Part shown: piece by piece, positions 14,277 to 18,382 of the stretch
Position numbering within the stretch: position 1 is the first letter of the stretch
How the letters are laid out: every line of letters begins with the position of its first letter
Assembly: GCA_910579275.1 (NCBI GenBank)
Contig: CAJTTO010000063.1
Location: forward strand, 1-18,382
Source: an uncultured Lachnospiraceae bacterium
Lineage (GTDB): Bacteria; Bacillota; Clostridia; Lachnospirales; Lachnospiraceae
Direction of reading: 5' to 3'
DNA: 18,382 bases
The notes under the pieces: generated by a model
Seen by the model: the letters and a program-made list of their open reading frames with translations, nothing else
Told to the model about the DNA's origin: nothing
Database searches by the model: none
Made by a program: the position numbers and the translations under genes

Positions 14277-16022
14277 ATGGATAATAACGGTTTCGTAAAT
14301 ATAGGCGTACAGCGTTTTGACAGAATAAGGGAGCAGAAAGCTTTTTATATTGATAAGACAGATTTTATCAGGGAGTGGTGGGAAAGCGGTTCGGATGTTA
14401 CGTTGATTACGCGCCCGCGCAGATTTGGTAAAACGCTTAATATGAGCATGATTGAGTGTTTTTTCTCAAATAAATATGCAGGCAGGGGGGATTTATTTGA
14501 GGGACTTTCTATCTGGAACGATGCATACAGACGGTTACAGGGAACCTATCCGGTAATATTTCTAAGCTTTGCCAATATTAAAACGACAAGCTGTTCGGAT
14601 ATGAAATATAAGATTACAGAGGTAATTGCCAATCTGTATGCCCAAAAGGATTATCTGCTTGAGGGAAATCTGCTGAATGAAAATGAGAAGGAATACTATA
14701 AAAGCATTAAGGCTGGTATGGAAGATAAAATTGCAGCGGGCACGATTCACTTTATGGCAGATTTTCTGAAACGTTACTATGGAAAAGATGTAATTATTCT
14801 TCTTGATGAATATGATACGCCAATGCAGGAGGCATGGATTTCAGGATACTGGGATGAGGCATCAGCCTTTTTCAGAGGATTTTTTAACAGCACATTCAAG
14901 ACAAATCCTTGTCTGTGCCGTGGATTGATTACTGGTATTACAAGGATTTCTAAAGAAAGCATTTTTTCAGACCTGAATAATCTGAAAGTAGTGACGACAA
15001 CTTCGAACAGGTATGCCACAGCGTTTGGTTTTACGGAGGAGGAGGTATTCAGGGCACTTGACGATAGTGGACTTGGAAGGGAAAAACAGGGTGTAAAGGC
15101 ATGGTATGACGGCTTTACATTTGGTTCACACTCCGATATTTACAACCCTTGGTCAATTGCATCTTTTATAGATAACGGCGGCGAATATGATACTTATTGG
15201 GCAGACACAAGTGGAAACGGGCTTGTAAACGCATTGATTCGGCAGGGAAATGTTTTGGTGAAAAGAGCAATGGAAGATTTGCTAAAAGGCAGGCTCTTGA
15301 CAGTGGAGTTGAATGAGCAGGTTGTATTTGACCAGTTGAATGGCACCGCCAGTGCAGTCTGGAGCTTATTGCTCGCAACAGGTTATCTAAAAGTAGAGAG
15401 GCTAGAGCGTGTCGGAGAACGGAAAAAGAAGGTGTATACAGTATCACTCACCAACATGGAAGTTGTGAGCATGTTTGAAGATATGGTAAAGAGCTGGTTT
15501 GGAGGATGTACAGAAACCGCATATAATAATTTTATAAAGGCACTCCTTATAAATGATGTGGACGCAATGAATGAATTCATGAATAAGATTGCACTGCATA
15601 GCTTCTCGAATTTTGATATTGCCAAGGGTGCGGCGGATGATGATGCGCCGGAACGGTTTTATCATGGATTTGTACTGGGGCTGATGGTGGAGCTTGAAGG
15701 AAGGTTTCAAATTACTTCCAACAGGGAAAGCGGTTTTGGCCGCTATGACGTGATGCTTATTCCGACAGACAAGGAAAAAGATTGTGCATATATTATAGAG
15801 TTTAAGGTGCATAAGTCATTGAAAGAAAAAGATCTTACTAAAACGGTTGAAAATGCCCTTGACCAGATTGCGGAAAAAAAGTATGAGGCAAAGCTTATTG
15901 CAGATGGATTTGCACCCGAGAATATCAGAAAGTATGGGTTTGCCTTTAAGGGGAAAGAGTGTCTGATTGGCAGTAACAGTTCAGCCCAGGACTTTGCACT
16001 TGCTGCAAAGTCCGTGAAATAA
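14277..16022 (+). CDS. AAA-ATPase-like / PD-(D/E)XK nuclease-superfamily protein, 3' end replaced by a MITE
   Basis: The protein (581 aa) has the two-domain layout of the AAA-ATPase_like (PF09820) plus PDDEXK_9 (PF08011) family, common in many copies in gut Clostridia and Bacteroidetes. The N-terminal ATPase-like part carries the family motif RPRRFGKT (Walker A-like, Lys52) and a Walker B-like LLDEYD (Asp177-Asp180). The C-terminal part has the nuclease-like residues Asp491 and Glu508-x-Lys510 (IIEFK). The cellular role of the family is not established. The last 16 residues (from Ser566) come from the inserted element at 15973; without it the protein would end Gly565-Arg566-stop, which is presumably the natural C-terminus. 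The ribosome site is weak: AAAGGA (14255-14260) is 16 bases before the ATG. Confidence 0.88.
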   Translation: MDNNGFVNIGVQRFDRIREQKAFYIDKTDFIREWWESGSDVTLITRPRRFGKTLNMSMIECFFSNKYAGRGDLFEGLSIWNDAYRRLQGTYPVIFLSFANIKTTSCSDMKYKITEVIANLYAQKDYLLEGNLLNENEKEYYKSIKAGMEDKIAAGTIHFMADFLKRYYGKDVIILLDEYDTPMQEAWISGYWDEASAFFRGFFNSTFKTNPCLCRGLITGITRISKESIFSDLNNLKVVTTTSNRYATAFGFTEEEVFRALDDSGLGREKQGVKAWYDGFTFGSHSDIYNPWSIASFIDNGGEYDTYWADTSGNGLVNALIRQGNVLVKRAMEDLLKGRLLTVELNEQVVFDQLNGTASAVWSLLLATGYLKVERLERVGERKKKVYTVSLTNMEVVSMFEDMVKSWFGGCTETAYNNFIKALLINDVDAMNEFMNKIALHSFSNFDIAKGAADDDAPERFYHGFVLGLMVELEGRFQITSNRESGFGRYDVMLIPTDKEKDCAYIIEFKVHKSLKEKDLTKTVENALDQIAEKKYEAKLIADGFAPENIRKYGFAFKGKECLIGSNSSAQDFALAAKSVK

Positions 16023-16127
16023 CGTATAGGTAGAGATGCATCAAGCCACGGTACGTGGCTTTGACACCACGAAGTGGTTTTGCATGGCTTGATGCCTGTA
16101 ACGGGAAGTCATAGGCTGAACTGTTAC
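15973..16127 (+). mobile_element. 155-bp MITE-like element with terminal inverted repeats and target duplication
   Basis: The ends are GTAACAGTTCAGCC (15973-15986) and its exact reverse complement (16114-16127); the match continues to 22 bp with two mismatches. The flanks carry a direct repeat GATTGGC at 15965-15971 and 16128-16134 (the eighth base differs, A versus C), as expected of a target-site duplication. Inside are a perfect 10-bp hairpin, GGACTTTGCA (15989-15998) with TGCAAAGTCC (16004-16013), and a long inverted repeat GCATCAAGCCA (16038-16048) with TGGCTTGATGC (16085-16095) that encloses AGCCACG-gta-CGTGGCT and ACCAC-gaa-GTGGT. There is no transposase, so it must be moved in trans. 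It supplies the last codons and TAA of the upstream gene. Confidence 0.85.
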
Positions 16128-16158
16128 GATTGGCCGCTGAAAAAAACAACAGAATAAG

Positions 16159-16188
16159 TTGACAAATTGATGCGAAAAACGGTAAAAT
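16159..16188 (+). promoter_or_regulatory. Promoter of the REC-GGDEF-EAL gene
   Basis: A perfect TTGACA (16159-16164), an 18-bp spacer and TAAAAT (16183-16188). It begins 32 bp after the right end of the inserted element and gives a leader of about 70 nt. The leader contains a hairpin ACATCC (16218-16223) with GGATGT (16237-16242) just before the ribosome site. Confidence 0.6.
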
Positions 16189-16262
16189 TATAAGTGGGTT
16201 GTGTATATTTTGCATAAACATCCGCCGGACGGTTCAGGATGTATAAAGGAGCTGATACAGAT

Positions 16263-18320
16263 ATGTATAGCAAAAACACGATTTTGATAGTCGATGATGA
16301 GGAAGTCGTTAAAAGAAGGCTTAGGGACGTCATTACGGACGATTTTGATGTGCTGTGCGCTTCAAACGGACAGGAGGCGCTGGATGTTCTGGAGGCGAAT
16401 ATAGATAAAGTAGCAGTGATTGTACTTGACCTTATTATGCCGGTCATGGACGGATTTCAGTTTATGGAGGAGTTTGGCAGGCACCGGGAATATGACAACA
16501 TTCCGGTGATTGTGGCGACTTCAAATGATGACTGGCATTCCGAACAAAAATGTCTCGAGGCAGGTGTGTGGGATTTTGTCATGAAACCCTACAATCCGGT
16601 GCTTTTACAGTTTCGTATTAAGAATGCTATCGACAAGAGCCGCATGATTATGGCAGAGCGCGATGCGGTGACGGGATTATATACAAAATATAAATTTTAT
16701 CGGGAAGTACGGACACTTTTGGCAGATGAACCAGACGAGAAGTTTGCGTTTGCAAGGTTTGACATTGACCGGTTTAAGATGATAAATAATTTTTACGGCA
16801 TCAAGGAGGGAGACCGGGTTCTGAAAAGTATCGCTTCAGAACTGCAAAGGGTGTCAACCGTGTTTGACAAGTTTGTGTATGGGCGATTGGAGAATGATAT
16901 TTTTGCAGTCTGTATGCCATATAAGGAAGAAAATTTTGATCTGCTGATAAACGCGCTTCAGATTAATATGAAACGCGTGAACAAGGATTACAATATTAAA
17001 GTTTCCTGCGGCGTGTATGTGATAAACGATTATGATACCGAAGTATCAGATATGTATGATAAAGCTTATCTGGCGGCAAAAAGCTGCAAGGGGAAGTTTG
17101 ACAGGAATATCGCGTATTACAATGAAAGCATGATAAACGACATGCGTCATGAACAGTTTATCATCAATGAAGTGAACAGGGCGATTGAGGAGGAGCAGTT
17201 TGAGGTATATTTACAGCCAAAGATTAATCTTGCCACAGACCGTTCTTACGGTGCGGAAGCGCTGGTGCGCTGGAACCATCCCGATAGGGGAATGATATCT
17301 CCGGGTGAGTTTATACCTGTGTATGAGAGAAACGGAATTATTGGCAGGCTTGACCAGTATATGTGGCGCCGCGTGTGCATCCTTCTGCGCAAGTGGCTGG
17401 ACGAGGGGAAGGAGCCGAATCCGATTTCTGTAAATGTGTCAAGAGTGAATATCTATAATCCGCATCTGGTGAAAATTTTCAAGAAGCTGATAACGGAGTA
17501 TCAGATACCTGCCGAGCTGCTGAATCTGGAGCTGACAGAAAGCGCATTTATGGAAGATCAGGATTTGATAATGAAAACCATGAGCAACCTACACCAGCTG
17601 GGCTTTAAGATAATGATGGACGATTTCGGAAGCGGCTATTCATCGCTGAATGTCCTCAAGGACATGGAGGTGGATTATCTGAAGGTGGATATGAAATTCC
17701 TGCAGGATCAGGAGTTTAACGGCAAGGGAGAGAAAGTCCTGACATCCGTCATCCGCATGGCGAAGTGGCTCCATCTGCCGTCGATTGTGGAGGGCGTGGA
17801 GACAATTGAGCAGGTGGATTTCCTCAAATGCATCGGCTGTGAGTATGCGCAGGGATATTATTATGCGAAACCGATGAAGATTTCCGAGTATGAGAAGTTT
17901 ATAGCAATGGAAGAGGAAGCGGGTGTTAAAAGCACTACAGACGAGAATATGACGATTGTCAATGAGCTTTGGAATACACGCTCGAGTGTCAGCAGGCTTT
18001 TTGATATGCTGGAGACACCGATTGCAGTATATGAGTACCGCAATGAGAAGCTTGAACTGCTCAGAACCAACACGAAGTATGAAAGTGACATCGTGTTTGA
18101 CGCGGGCGTCAGTGAGGAAGAACACAATAGAAGGGTAAGGGCGGAGAAGGAGCTTCTTGGCGAGGCGTTTGCCAAAATTGTGCGGGGAGATTTCTGCGGA
18201 GCCATGGAGTATGAGCTCACGAATGACATCTGGTACCGCCTGACAGTAAAAGTAATCGGAAAACGAGGGGACACGATGATAATGATGGTCACCTTTTATG
18301 AAGTAAGCGAATATAAATGA
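16263..18320 (+). CDS. Response regulator with degenerate GGDEF and intact EAL domain
   Basis: The 685-residue protein has a receiver domain (about 1-125) with phospho-acceptor Asp56 in VLDLIMP, a GGDEF-fold domain (about 130-295), an EAL domain (about 300-545) and a C-terminal extension (about 550-685). The GGDEF signature is lost: R-x-GGDEF reads RLENDIF at 208-214, so cyclase activity is not expected; the domain may bind GTP or dimerise. The EAL domain keeps its catalytic residues: Glu332-Ala-Leu334, NVS, ELTES, DDFGSGYSSL, KVD, EGVET and QGYYYAKP. It should therefore hydrolyse c-di-GMP to pGpG. ATG 16263 follows AAAGGAG (16245-16251); ATG 16239 lies upstream of that site and is rejected. 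No kinase is adjacent. The C-terminal extension looks PAS-like but cannot be assigned firmly. Confidence 0.92.
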   Translation: MYSKNTILIVDDEEVVKRRLRDVITDDFDVLCASNGQEALDVLEANIDKVAVIVLDLIMPVMDGFQFMEEFGRHREYDNIPVIVATSNDDWHSEQKCLEAGVWDFVMKPYNPVLLQFRIKNAIDKSRMIMAERDAVTGLYTKYKFYREVRTLLADEPDEKFAFARFDIDRFKMINNFYGIKEGDRVLKSIASELQRVSTVFDKFVYGRLENDIFAVCMPYKEENFDLLINALQINMKRVNKDYNIKVSCGVYVINDYDTEVSDMYDKAYLAAKSCKGKFDRNIAYYNESMINDMRHEQFIINEVNRAIEEEQFEVYLQPKINLATDRSYGAEALVRWNHPDRGMISPGEFIPVYERNGIIGRLDQYMWRRVCILLRKWLDEGKEPNPISVNVSRVNIYNPHLVKIFKKLITEYQIPAELLNLELTESAFMEDQDLIMKTMSNLHQLGFKIMMDDFGSGYSSLNVLKDMEVDYLKVDMKFLQDQEFNGKGEKVLTSVIRMAKWLHLPSIVEGVETIEQVDFLKCIGCEYAQGYYYAKPMKISEYEKFIAMEEEAGVKSTTDENMTIVNELWNTRSSVSRLFDMLETPIAVYEYRNEKLELLRTNTKYESDIVFDAGVSEEEHNRRVRAEKELLGEAFAKIVRGDFCGAMEYELTNDIWYRLTVKVIGKRGDTMIMMVTFYEVSEYK

Positions 18321-18329
18321 GAGAAAGTT

Positions 18330-18382
18330 GTAACAGTTCAGCCCAGGACTTTGCACTGGCTGCAAAGTCCGTGAAATAACAT
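18330..18382 (+). mobile_element. Second copy of the 155-bp element, cut by the window end
   Basis: These 53 bases match the left end of the element at 15973 in 51 positions, including the whole terminal repeat GTAACAGTTCAGCC and the 10-bp hairpin with its loop changed from CTTGC to CTGGC. It starts 9 bases after the stop codon of the upstream gene, in the same orientation as the other copies. Its right end lies outside the window. Confidence 0.82.

Noticed and set aside
16022..16135. Small RNA gene in the gap between the 14277 and 16263 genes
   Set aside because: The hairpins belong to the inserted element with terminal repeats and target duplication, and no separate promoter and T-run terminator flank them.
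16881..16904. Active diguanylate cyclase site in the 16263 product
   Set aside because: The signature reads RLENDIF in place of R-x-GGDEF, so key glycine and acidic residues are lost.

Overview
The window looks like chromosome from an anaerobic gut Firmicute of the Lachnospiraceae type (Roseburia, Agathobacter or Butyrivibrio relatives). The evidence is moderate GC, AGGAGG-type ribosome sites, sigma-A promoters, a BioY transporter without biotin synthesis genes, AsnA-type asparagine synthetase, a CsoR-CopA copper module, orphan c-di-GMP response regulators, and a large secreted S8 protease with an acidic Glu/Thr stalk and Ig-like domains. This assignment is inferred from gene content; no marker gene is present.

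Layout. 1-185: a possible iron-regulated leftward promoter and the promoter of tRNA-Ala(CGC). 186-917: the tRNA, its terminator, then a promoter overlapped by a BirA-type biotin operator that drives bioY. 918-1097: a decayed copy of a dispersed repeat plus a promoter. 1098-3846: a compact operon of a condensation/acyltransferase-fold protein, a zinc-ribbon membrane protein and SurE. 3902-4912 (minus): asnA, with its own terminator and promoter. 4913-5235: divergent promoters and a foldable leader. 5236-6315: REC-HD-GYP response regulator. 6362-9404: CsoR operator/promoter, csoR, and copA carrying a second metal-binding domain at its C-terminus behind an internal ribosome site. 9405-9759: a promoter and a long structured leader. 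9760-14182: a small lipoprotein, a secreted subtilase and a strong terminator. 14199-16022: an AAA-ATPase-like/PD-(D/E)XK protein. 15973-16127: a 155-bp MITE-like element. 16159-18320: a REC-degenerate GGDEF-EAL protein. 18330-18382: the start of another copy of the element, cut by the window edge.

Three observations stand out. (1) The small lipoprotein at 9760 is homologous to the prodomain of the protease encoded just downstream (16 of 33 residues identical by eye), so the pair may be a membrane-tethered propeptide-like inhibitor or folding helper with its cognate secreted protease. (2) A 155-bp element with 14-bp perfect terminal inverted repeats is flanked by a 7-bp direct repeat. It has inserted across the end of the AAA-ATPase-like gene and supplies its last residues and its stop codon; the empty site can be reconstructed. 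A second copy and a decayed one also lie just after stop codons, in the same orientation. (3) The C-terminal 69 codons of copA look like a complete CopZ copper chaperone with its own Shine-Dalgarno and ATG, suggesting one gene makes both pump and chaperone.

Other threads: both response regulators point toward c-di-GMP breakdown (HD-GYP and an intact EAL), with no sensor kinase nearby.
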